Shown here one piece after another: positions 53,095 through 59,844 of a DNA stretch of 59,844 nt. The first letter of the stretch is position 1, and every line of letters starts with the position of its first letter. The DNA lies in the NCBI RefSeq assembly GCF_036655075.1, contig NZ_JAVVQU010000013.1:1-59844 (forward strand). Reading direction: 5' to 3'. The notes below the pieces were generated by a model. The model did no database searches. It saw only the letters and a list, made by a program, of their open reading frames with translations, and had not been told where the DNA came from. This DNA comes from Holtiella sp036655075 (GTDB lineage Bacteria; Bacillota; Clostridia; Lachnospirales; Cellulosilyticaceae). The translations under genes were made by a program, and so were the position numbers.

Positions 53095-55101
53095 TTATTC
53101 ACCTTCCTGTTTGTAATCTGTAATCGCTAGTTTAAGTTTAACTTTTACTTCTTCTATTGTAACATCTTTAAGCTGAGCACCTGCAATATTTTTGTGACCT
53201 CCGCCACCTAACATTTCCATAATGCGTTGAACATTGGTGTCTCCTAAAGCACGTGCACTAATCATGAGGGTCTCACCACTTTGTGTAATAACAAATGTAG
53301 TTTGAATGCCTTTAATAGTAAGTAGTTCATCTGCTACTTGTGCTGCAATAATATTAGAGTGTTCATGTTCACCCTCTACAACAGCTACTGCAGTATCCTC
53401 ATCCCATATTTCAGCATCTTTAATAGTAGCTGCTTTAACCTTATAAGTCTCCATATCATTTTGGAACAACATACGTACGCGTGTACTATCTGCTCCTGCT
53501 CTTCTTAAAAAAGCCGCTGCCTCAAAAGTTCTAACACCTGCTTTAAAAGCAAAGTTTTTAGTATCTACTGTTATCCCAGCCAAAAGTGCATCTGCCTCTA
53601 CCTGAGTCAATTTCACCTTATCTGTTAAATAAATAAGAATTTCAGAAATCATTTCACACGTTGAAGAGATAAATGGCTCTATATAAGATAGTACTGCATC
53701 TTCAATATAATCTGTACTTAATCTATGATGGTCAAATACAACTACATTCTCTGCTTTATCAATAAGTGCTGGATGCTCTACATAACTTTTTCTATGCACG
53801 TCTACCATAACAAGTAATGTTTGCTTTGTAAGCTCTTGTTCTGCTTTATCACTTGTAATAAATAAGTCTTTATACTCTGGATGTTCCACAATACGACTAT
53901 AAAGTTCTTGTACTGCAAATGTGGATTCACTAAGTATGATTTGAGCTTTCTTACCCATTAATGTTGCAGCTCTATAGACACCCATAGCTGCACCAAGGCA
54001 GTCCATATCTATATTTTTATGTCCCATAATAATAACTTTATCCGCATCATGTAAAAGTTCTTTGAAAGCGTATGCTTTAATTCTTACTTTTACTCTTGTG
54101 CTCTTCTCTACTTCTTTTGTCTTACCACCGTAGAATGTATACTTATCATTACGCTTAATAATAGCTTGGTCTCCACCTCTACCAATAGCTAAGTCAAATG
54201 CTGCTCTTGCATCTTCTTTAGATTCTGTAAGTGATTTAAAATTACGGCCAATTCCTATACTGACCGTTACAGGTAAATCATTTCCCACTTGAATATGCCT
54301 AAGTTCATCTAATACATCAAACTTACGACTTTGCATCTTTTCTAAACTCTCTTGTGTAAAGAAAATCATATAGCGGTCTCTATCAAATTTACAGACTGCT
54401 ACATCACTATTCTTAAACCATACACTTATTTTTCTATCAATAATAGCCCCTAACATTGGGCGCCTTACTTCTTCTATACTTTGCATGATTTCTTCATAGT
54501 TATCTACATAGACAAAACCTATCATACAACGTTGTTTCTGTACTTCTTCTTCTAAAAGTTTATGATCTGTTGTATCCATAAAGTAGAGTACATATTGAAA
54601 TCCCACACTATTAGAATCTACTATAATCTTATTGCATAACATTTGATAATGTTTATGCTCTGTTATAATTTCTCTTTGATACAGCTCATCTTTCTTTGGA
54701 AAACTTTCTAATTGCAAATCTGAAAATATAGAACGAATATGTTTATCTACAACCTCATCTTCATCTACCATAGTTTTAAATGAGTTATTCCCCCAGCATA
54801 TTGCCCCCATCTTATCAAGGACCACTACCGGAATAGGGGAATTTACAAACATATCTTTCTTTACCACACTTAGTGCGTCAACTTGCTCTGTAATTTCCTT
54901 TTGCATCTTCTGTATCAATCTATTTTCTAGAATAAAACTATAGGCTAGCATACCTACAAAAATAAGCGCTGTAAAGATGCCTATAAATGTATTAAAATAG
55001 ATACTTACTATACCTTGTATAATACCTATAATAAAGCCAATTTGAGTAAATCTCAGAATATACGCCATATAGCCTAATGAATTCTTCCTCTTAGTACTCA
55101 T
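53095..55101 (-). CDS. gdpP: Cyclic-di-AMP phosphodiesterase GdpP
   Basis: GdpP hydrolyses c-di-AMP, controlling turgor and wall homeostasis. The 668-residue protein has two N-terminal membrane helices (about 12-55), a PAS domain (about 80-170), a degenerate GGDEF domain (about 170-300) lacking the GGDEF sequence, and a DHH/DHHA1 module with GHKNIDMDCLGAAMG (about 360), FDHHRLSTDYIEDA (about 440) and GGGGHKNIAGAQL (about 635). The ATG at 55101 follows GGGAAGG. Order yybS, gdpP, rplI, dnaB is conserved with Bacillus. Confidence 0.96.
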   Translation of the reverse strand: MSTKRKNSLGYMAYILRFTQIGFIIGIIQGIVSIYFNTFIGIFTALIFVGMLAYSFILENRLIQKMQKEITEQVDALSVVKKDMFVNSPIPVVVLDKMGAICWGNNSFKTMVDEDEVVDKHIRSIFSDLQLESFPKKDELYQREIITEHKHYQMLCNKIIVDSNSVGFQYVLYFMDTTDHKLLEEEVQKQRCMIGFVYVDNYEEIMQSIEEVRRPMLGAIIDRKISVWFKNSDVAVCKFDRDRYMIFFTQESLEKMQSRKFDVLDELRHIQVGNDLPVTVSIGIGRNFKSLTESKEDARAAFDLAIGRGGDQAIIKRNDKYTFYGGKTKEVEKSTRVKVRIKAYAFKELLHDADKVIIMGHKNIDMDCLGAAMGVYRAATLMGKKAQIILSESTFAVQELYSRIVEHPEYKDLFITSDKAEQELTKQTLLVMVDVHRKSYVEHPALIDKAENVVVFDHHRLSTDYIEDAVLSYIEPFISSTCEMISEILIYLTDKVKLTQVEADALLAGITVDTKNFAFKAGVRTFEAAAFLRRAGADSTRVRMLFQNDMETYKVKAATIKDAEIWDEDTAVAVVEGEHEHSNIIAAQVADELLTIKGIQTTFVITQSGETLMISARALGDTNVQRIMEMLGGGGHKNIAGAQLKDVTIEEVKVKLKLAITDYKQEGE

Positions 55102-55119
55102 ATTCACTACCTTCCCTAA

Positions 55120-56100
55120 CTAAACGATAATATCAACTTTTCTAAAATTAAATAATGTATCTGCCAATCCTACTAGCATCATTATAAAAGGCATTATAAA
55201 AAATACTAATACTGACAATACAATACTCATTGTCTTAGTTGAACTTGTAAGTTTACTCTTTTTAATAAGCATAATAAGAGCAATGATTCCTACTATTTGT
55301 AATAAATATATAGTAAAGGAATATAGGTTCATTGCTAGTGCTACTATACTACTAGAATCTTCTCCTACAAATAATGCAATAAAGCTAGAGATTACTAAAA
55401 GAACTCCCATCCATCTTGAAAACTTAAAGTATGCAAATTGGTTAAGGGGAAGCATTCTCCATCTCTTAAAACGTCCTATAATTGTTATAAAAACTGTACT
55501 TAATACGCCTAATACTACACCTATTTGTAATAAAAATGCAGGGTATAAATATTTCAGCATATCTACACTCATTATAAACTGCTTCTTCATTAATGAAAAT
55601 TGCTCTTGCATTTCTTGAGATACTGCCTGATTTTGCACTTTTAATGCCTCATTCACTAAGGCTATATACTGTTCTTTTGCTGCATCTAAAAAACCATTAT
55701 ACATTTGCATATAATCAATGTTAAAATACTTCATTCCTATAATATATAGATAAAATACTCCAACTATTCCAATGCCTGTATACATAGCAATCTGTGGAAG
55801 TGCTAGTTTATTCCTATAGCAGGTTACGAATATATGAGCAGGGACTGCCACACTTATAAGATATAATAATACCTCAGCTATATTCCCTGTTAATAGGAAT
55901 AGCATGAGTGAAATAATCAAATGTATAAGTAAGTCTCTTTTATAATTTTTTTTATTACCCATTAAAAAAATGGTCATTGGCACCATTAGAAGGGGTGCTA
56001 AAAAGATAAGTGTAAAAGAATAAATTCCTATTACACCTAATACAATATATGTTGCTATCATTAGTCCTATTTTAAAATTCTGTTTTACCTGTTGATTCAT
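55120..56100 (-). CDS. yybS: DUF2232 membrane protein, YybS-like
   Basis: This 326-residue integral membrane protein has about eight hydrophobic helices and belongs by position and pattern to the DUF2232/YybS family, whose fold resembles energy-coupling transporter components. Function is unknown. A loop between helices (about 135-175) is charged and helical. AGGAGGAATAAGACGCT precedes ATG. It lies 18 bp upstream of gdpP and is probably co-transcribed. Confidence 0.85.
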   Translation of the reverse strand: MNQQVKQNFKIGLMIATYIVLGVIGIYSFTLIFLAPLLMVPMTIFLMGNKKNYKRDLLIHLIISLMLFLLTGNIAEVLLYLISVAVPAHIFVTCYRNKLALPQIAMYTGIGIVGVFYLYIIGMKYFNIDYMQMYNGFLDAAKEQYIALVNEALKVQNQAVSQEMQEQFSLMKKQFIMSVDMLKYLYPAFLLQIGVVLGVLSTVFITIIGRFKRWRMLPLNQFAYFKFSRWMGVLLVISSFIALFVGEDSSSIVALAMNLYSFTIYLLQIVGIIALIMLIKKSKLTSSTKTMSIVLSVLVFFIMPFIMMLVGLADTLFNFRKVDIIV

Positions 56101-56220
56101 AGCGTCTTATTCCTCCTAGAATGAGCATAAGTTGCCATGTACCTACTCATATATTTTCATATTATATCATAAATTCAAGTTTAGATATACCCCCTCTGGC
56201 ATATGCCTACTAAATAGCAT

Positions 56221-56246
56221 AAAAAAAAGCACTGCCGAAGCAGTGC
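56221..56246 (-). terminator. Strong terminator of rpsF-ssb-rpsR
   Basis: GCACTGC, TTCG tetraloop, GCAGTGC and eight Ts on the minus strand make a compact UUCG-capped terminator downstream of rpsR. Confidence 0.9.
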
Positions 56247-56314
56247 GTGTGCATATTGTGTGTGCGCTTATTTGTCTCTCTATATAGTGCTGAATTGAAT
56301 CTTAAAAATACTAA

Positions 56315-56548
56315 TTAATCTTGAGTGTATGGTAAAATTGCGATATGTCTAGCACGTTTGATTGCAACTGTAAGTTTACGTTGTGCTTTTGCAGAGTTAC
56401 CAGTAATTCTTCTAGGAAGAATTTTACCTCTTTCAGAGATAAACTTTTTAAGTGTGTTAATATCTTTATAATTAATCTTTTTGATATTATCACCAGCAAA
56501 TTGGTTAACTTTACGTCTTCTACGACTACGTCTTTTTTGCATTGCCAT
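56315..56548 (-). CDS. rpsR: 30S ribosomal protein S18
   Basis: S18 partners S6 on the platform of the small subunit. The 77-residue basic protein has QKRRSRRRRKVNQFAG at the N-terminus, then LKKFISERGKILPRRITGNS and KRARHIAILPYT, all family-typical. There is no zinc CXXC motif. GGAGGGAAAATACA precedes ATG. It is the last gene of rpsF-ssb-rpsR. Confidence 0.97.
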   Translation of the reverse strand: MAMQKRRSRRRRKVNQFAGDNIKKINYKDINTLKKFISERGKILPRRITGNSAKAQRKLTVAIKRARHIAILPYTQD

Positions 56549-56582
56549 TGTATTTTCCCTCCTTCATTTTAATAAATATTGG

Positions 56583-57038
56583 TTAAAATGGTAAATCGTC
56601 GTCTTCTTCCATAGTAGTTGGCATGAATCCATCTACCGGATTACTTGAAGGAGGAGCTGAGACAGGTGACATAGTATCAAGTGGGCTATTAGTCATAACA
56701 CCTCTTGATTCAGCTGAAGATTTACTTTCTGCAAAATGTTGCTCTTCAACCACAACTTCAATAGATGTGTGTTTAACTTTTTGTTGGTCTTCCCAACTAT
56801 TCGTTTGGAGTCTACCTACGACTGCAACCATCTGTCCTTTTCTAAAGAACTTCTCTGCAAATTCGCCAGCTTTTCCAAAAGCAACTATATTGAAGAAATC
56901 CACGTCGGGCTCTCCTTGTTTTGCAAATTGTTTTCTAACAGCTAGTCCATATCTTGCTACTGCAACTGGGTTGGCTGATTGTGAATAACGAACCTCTGGA
57001 TCACGTGTTAAACGTCCCATAAGCATAACTTTATTCAT
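56583..57038 (-). CDS. ssb: Single-stranded DNA-binding protein
   Basis: Ssb coats single-stranded DNA and recruits replication and repair factors. The 151-residue protein has the OB fold (MNKVMLMGRLTRDPEVRYSQ, FFRKGQMVAVVGRLQTNSWE), a flexible proline- and serine-rich linker and the acidic recruitment tip EEDDDLPF. AAGGAGGTTATGAT precedes ATG. It lies between rpsF and rpsR. Confidence 0.97.
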   Translation of the reverse strand: MNKVMLMGRLTRDPEVRYSQSANPVAVARYGLAVRKQFAKQGEPDVDFFNIVAFGKAGEFAEKFFRKGQMVAVVGRLQTNSWEDQQKVKHTSIEVVVEEQHFAESKSSAESRGVMTNSPLDTMSPVSAPPSSNPVDGFMPTTMEEDDDLPF

Positions 57039-57068
57039 ATCATAACCTCCTTCTTCTAATAGTAATTA

Positions 57069-57359
57069 TTATTTTTCATCAAGACGTACGATTAAGTAAC
57101 GAAGAACAGTTTCTGTGATACGAAGTCTACTTTCAACTTCTGCTGGAGTTGATGTTTCTCCATTGAATTGAATGAAGTAGTAGAAACCTTCTTTTTGTTT
57201 GTTGATTTCGTAGCAAAGTTTTCTTCTGCCCCAATCATCAACATTAGTAACTTCACCTCCGAAACGAGTGATTAATTCTTTCACTTTTTCAAGGTTAGCT
57301 AATTTTTCTTCTTCACTTAAAGTTGGGATAAATACTAGTGCTAATTCGTAGTTTTTCAT
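57069..57359 (-). CDS. rpsF: 30S ribosomal protein S6
   Basis: S6 binds S18 on the small subunit. The 96-residue protein has MKNYELALVFIP, DDWGRRKLCYEINKQKEGFY and RITETVLRYLIVRLDE, typical of S6. AAGGAGGTGCCAAG precedes ATG. It leads the rpsF-ssb-rpsR operon behind an extended -10 promoter. S6-S18 often represses its own operon through a leader hairpin (family knowledge). Confidence 0.97.
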   Translation of the reverse strand: MKNYELALVFIPTLSEEEKLANLEKVKELITRFGGEVTNVDDWGRRKLCYEINKQKEGFYYFIQFNGETSTPAEVESRLRITETVLRYLIVRLDEK

Positions 57360-57386
57360 CTTGGCACCTCCTTCTGGACTTTGGCC

Positions 57387-57456
57387 CTACATCAGTGTGT
57401 AGAGCAAGGATTACATTACAGTTTATTATGATAGCATACTTATATATCTAATACAA
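57387..57456 (-). promoter_or_regulatory. rpsF promoter and leader hairpin
   Basis: On the minus strand TTGTAT (57451-57456) and TATCAT (57428-57433) are 17 bp apart, with an extended -10 (TGC before TATCAT). The leader then holds a small hairpin, CTACA...TGTAG (57387-57402). It is placed where an S6-S18 autoregulatory element would be, but I do not see the conserved CCG bulge, so that role is unproven. Confidence 0.55.
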
Positions 57457-57494
57457 GCACTTTAAACAAAAATAATACTGGATAATGTTGCTTT

Positions 57495-57689
57495 TTAAGC
57501 TTCATTGTCAGCTTTTTTAAGTATTTTTTTTACACTTTTTTCAAATTTTTCTCGAGGTAGCATAATGATATGCTGGCATTCTTTACAGCGCAGTTTGAAG
57601 TCCGCGCCTACTCGTAGAACTTCCCAGGCGTTAGTTCCACAAGGGTGCGGCTTCTTCATCTGCACTACATCTCCAATTTGATAGTTCAA
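57495..57689 (-). CDS. DUF951 domain protein
   Basis: This 64-residue protein matches DUF951: YQIGDVVQMKKPHPCGTNAW, EVLRVGADFKLRCKECQHII and LPREKFEKSVKKI. The cysteine (PHPCGTN) with CKEC suggests a small zinc-binding fold. Function is unknown, though the gene is widespread in Firmicutes near rpsF. The start is TTG after GGAGGGTAAAGAA. Confidence 0.93.
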   Translation of the reverse strand: MNYQIGDVVQMKKPHPCGTNAWEVLRVGADFKLRCKECQHIIMLPREKFEKSVKKILKKADNEA

Positions 57690-57776
57690 TTCTTTACCCT
57701 CCTTTGATTAATTGCCATTTTTACTTGTTATTATACATGATTCTTTGACAATTATAAATCATACCCCTATCTACTC

Positions 57777-59447
57777 CTACTTATCCGTTTTAGTCTGCAT
57801 ATACTTCTTATTCCATTTATTAAGAAATGGAATATAGTTGATATCTTCTATAGTAATCGTATGTGTAAAAAAAGTCATACACGCATAGGTCACTATAGCA
57901 AAAGCAATCACTAACAAAATCGCGTATGTTAAGCTACTCATTATGAATAAAAGCACTTTATATAGGTAGAAACTCATTATTCCCATGACAACTGAACATA
58001 TTAAAGGCTTAATGATAACAGCCTTCCAATTTACTTTAATCTGCAAAATCTTTTTTAATGCTCTCATATTAAATAGGGTATAAATCATATAACAAATGGT
58101 TGTACTGATTGTAATCCCATAAATATGAATATTAGGATTACCTAACAATAAGCCATTGAGCACTATTTTAACAAGTAATGCTATTGCTACATACAGCGTA
58201 ACACGATGCTGCTTTCCAATCGCTTGTAGCATCCCTGCCGTTAGCTGAGCCAATGTCATAAATACAATAGCTATAGCACCTACTGTAAATAGGCTACCTC
58301 CATCCGGTGCTGAAGCATAGACAAGCTTCATTATAGGTTCTCCAAACAATGTTAGTCCTACTGTAGCCGGCATTGCTATAAGCATACCCATTTTTAGTAG
58401 TCGATTCATTTTATGCTCTAATCCCTTGTAATCCCTTCTTGCATAATCTCCTGCTATGGCAGGAATAGAAGAAGTAACAATAACAAGTATAATACCTACT
58501 GGAATATTAATAAATTGAGTATACTTACTTAGAAATTGTCCTGATAAGCTTGTTACAATGGTTTGTGTATCCATAGATATAGCATCTGTAACAGGAATTA
58601 CACTTAACTGTCCCATACTACGCAACTTATCTACTGTACTTGGTAGGTAATAAAATAACATTGTATTATCAATTAGAGTAATTAAAGCAAAAAGTGCTGC
58701 TGTAATCACCAGCGGTAAAATGGTAATAAGTAATTGTTTAATAATGCTACGGTTAGAAGGATATATATAGTAATGCTCTTCAACTTGCTCTAGATTATAC
58801 TTCTTATAAGTACATTGATAGATGACTACTATAGTCACCATCCCCGCTAGTGCCCCTATTCCCGTTCCTAATGTACTCCCCATAGCTGCCACACCAATCC
58901 CACAGGGTATAAACATTGCAGCCAACAGCACACTAAATACTGCGTTAAAAAGCTGTTCTATAACTTGAGAAATTGCAGTTGGCATCATATCATTAAGCCC
59001 TTGAAAATACCCTCTTATAACTGCCATTAAACTTACCACTACTACTGTTGGGGCCAGTGCCTTTAATGGTAATACAATATCTTCTCCCCCTTTTAGAATA
59101 TGTGCTATCTCCTCCGCCCCAAACCAAAGTCCAAAGGCTAAAACAATACTAATGATCCCTGTATAAATAAATGTAATTCTAAAAATGCGCTTAACATCCT
59201 GGTATGCCTTCAAACTCATACATTCTGCTATCAACTTTGAAACAGCATTAGGAATGCCTAGACAGCTTACTGTAATAATAAGTACATAGACTTGATAAGC
59301 AAGTCCATATATAGCATTTCCTGCATCCCCTAGAATATTAACAATAGGGATGCGATATACGACACCCACTAATTTACTTATAAAAGTGGCTATTGTTAAT
59401 ATCATAATTCCTTTAGCAACTTGTTTACCAGTTATCTTTTGTTCCAT
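57777..59447 (-). CDS. SpoVB-like lipid flippase, MOP superfamily
   Basis: The 556-residue integral membrane protein has about fourteen helices and matches the polysaccharide-biosynthesis/SpoVB branch of the MOP flippases: KGIMILTIATFISKLVGVVY, IPNAVSKLIAE and VVSLMAVIRGYFQGLNDMMP. Members move undecaprenyl-linked precursors across the membrane; SpoVB acts in spore cortex synthesis, others in vegetative wall synthesis, and the exact role here cannot be decided. The ATG at 59447 follows GTGAGG; an earlier GTG would overlap that site. It is separated from the RNA genes by a terminator. Confidence 0.88.
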   Translation of the reverse strand: MEQKITGKQVAKGIMILTIATFISKLVGVVYRIPIVNILGDAGNAIYGLAYQVYVLIITVSCLGIPNAVSKLIAECMSLKAYQDVKRIFRITFIYTGIISIVLAFGLWFGAEEIAHILKGGEDIVLPLKALAPTVVVVSLMAVIRGYFQGLNDMMPTAISQVIEQLFNAVFSVLLAAMFIPCGIGVAAMGSTLGTGIGALAGMVTIVVIYQCTYKKYNLEQVEEHYYIYPSNRSIIKQLLITILPLVITAALFALITLIDNTMLFYYLPSTVDKLRSMGQLSVIPVTDAISMDTQTIVTSLSGQFLSKYTQFINIPVGIILVIVTSSIPAIAGDYARRDYKGLEHKMNRLLKMGMLIAMPATVGLTLFGEPIMKLVYASAPDGGSLFTVGAIAIVFMTLAQLTAGMLQAIGKQHRVTLYVAIALLVKIVLNGLLLGNPNIHIYGITISTTICYMIYTLFNMRALKKILQIKVNWKAVIIKPLICSVVMGIMSFYLYKVLLFIMSSLTYAILLVIAFAIVTYACMTFFTHTITIEDINYIPFLNKWNKKYMQTKTDK

Positions 59448-59556
59448 TCTATACTGCCTCACTTCTAAATGTAAGTTAATACGTTTTATTAATTATAGTC
59501 TGTTCATTTTAGAATGTCTAGTTTATACAATATTAAATTCAGAATATCAAAACGCG

Positions 59557-59590
59557 AAAAAAAGAGCTTAGATATAATCTAAGCTCTTTT
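59557..59590 (-). terminator. Terminator of the tRNA-Glu/5S/tRNA-Cys unit
   Basis: AAAAGAGCTTAGAT and ATCTAAGCTCTTTT form a 14-bp stem followed by a T-run on the minus strand, just after tRNA-Cys. Confidence 0.85.
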
Positions 59591-59594
59591 ATAA

Positions 59595-59665
59595 AGGCGG
59601 CAACCAGATTTGAACTGGTGATGAAGGTGTTGCAGACCTCTGCCTTACCACTTGGCTATGCCGCC
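59595..59665 (-). tRNA. tRNA-Cys (GCA)
   Basis: The minus strand folds into a 71-base cloverleaf with acceptor GGCGGCA, anticodon loop CTGCAAC (anticodon GCA) and T-arm GGTTCAAATCC region. The discriminator is U, as expected for tRNA-Cys. CCA is not encoded. Confidence 0.95.
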
Positions 59666-59672
59666 GTATTAA

Positions 59673-59789
59673 TTTGGCAACCACTTACTCTCCCAGTCCG
59701 TCTCCAGACAAGTACCATCAGCCGATTTAGTCTTAACCTACGTGTTCGGTATGGGAACGGGTGTGTCCCTAAATCGCATCGTCACCAAA
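59673..59789 (-). rRNA. 5S ribosomal RNA
   Basis: About 117 bases on the minus strand carry 5S hallmarks: GGGACACACCCGTTCCCATA, CCGAACACG, GATGGTACTTG and GGGAGAGTAAG, with complementary ends TTTGGTGAC and GTTGCCAAA. It lies between tRNA-Glu and tRNA-Cys. Ends are estimated to within a few bases. Confidence 0.93.
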
Positions 59790-59792
59790 AAA

Positions 59793-59844
59793 TGACCCAT
59801 AGGAGAATCGAACTCCTGTTACCGCCGTGAAAGGGCGGTGTCTT
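59793..59844 (-). tRNA. tRNA-Glu (UUC), 5' part beyond the window
   Basis: The 3' part on the minus strand shows the anticodon arm CCGCC-CTTTCAC-GGCGG (anticodon TTC), the T-arm AGGAGTTCGATTCTCCT and the acceptor end ATGGGTC followed by A. The D-arm and 5' acceptor are cut by the window end. It is 3 bases upstream of the 5S gene. Confidence 0.9.

Noticed and set aside
57387..57402. Definite S6-S18 autoregulatory leader
   Set aside because: A short hairpin is present in the right place, but the conserved CCG bulge is not seen, so only a possible leader element is reported.

Overview
The window is a low-GC, endospore-forming Firmicute chromosome segment. It carries spoIIE, spoVT, spoVG, yabP/yabQ, a cwlD-type amidase and a SpoVB-like flippase. 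A GlgC/GlgD pair, CBS-domain pyrophosphatase, DUF1858, DUF368 and DUF6145-like proteins and pyruvate formate-lyase point to an anaerobic Clostridia member of the Lachnospiraceae/Cellulosilyticum type; this placement is inferred from gene content only. Nearly all of it is housekeeping sequence, with no CRISPR array, prophage or intact mobile element.

Region 1 (1-13 kb, minus strand): lysS, greA, an unknown protein, dusB, coaX, a DUF6145-like protein, birA, ftsH, hpt, tilS, a tiny frame-interrupted gene with its own forespore-type promoter and terminator, and spoIIE. Region 2 (13-17.5 kb) is accessory: an amidase-domain protein without an export signal, a cytoplasmic PpiC-type isomerase, a decayed siroheme nitrite/sulfite reductase, tRNA-Met and tRNA-Val, and a MATE exporter. 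Region 3 (17.6-33 kb, minus) resumes the order known from Bacillus subtilis near the origin: ftsB/divIC, yabQ, yabP, rqcP, hup, mazG, spoVT, a PrsA-like foldase, mfd, pth, prs, glmU, spoVG, then a glgCD insertion, then purR.

Region 4 (33-38 kb, plus): murC, a cluster of DnaA-box-like 9-mers, the primosome genes dnaD and dnaI, and a MocR regulator. Region 5 (38-45.7 kb): cwlD-type amidase, aldo/keto reductase, GH18 glycosidase, mecA, DUF1858, CBS pyrophosphatase and DUF368 membrane protein. Region 6 (45.7-51.3 kb): pflB-pflA behind a promoter with a palindrome in its spacer and a long leader hairpin, a MerR regulator, a 100-N assembly gap in a 16-bp tandem repeat, and an FMN-dependent FabK/nitronate-monooxygenase family gene. 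Region 7 (51.3-59.8 kb, minus): dnaB, rplI, gdpP, yybS-like, rpsR, ssb, rpsF, DUF951 and a SpoVB-like flippase, then tRNA-Cys, 5S rRNA and a truncated tRNA-Glu.

The genes serve translation (LysS, TilS, Pth, DusB, ribosomal proteins, RqcP), precursor supply (Prs, Hpt, CoaX, GlmU), replication and repair (DnaD, DnaI, DnaB, Ssb, Mfd), protein quality control (FtsH, MecA, foldases) and sporulation. The least explained items are the small sigma-G-type gene at about 10.45-10.61 kb, the DnaA-box cluster at 34.5 kb, the pflB control region, and the repeat array upstream of the FMN enzyme.
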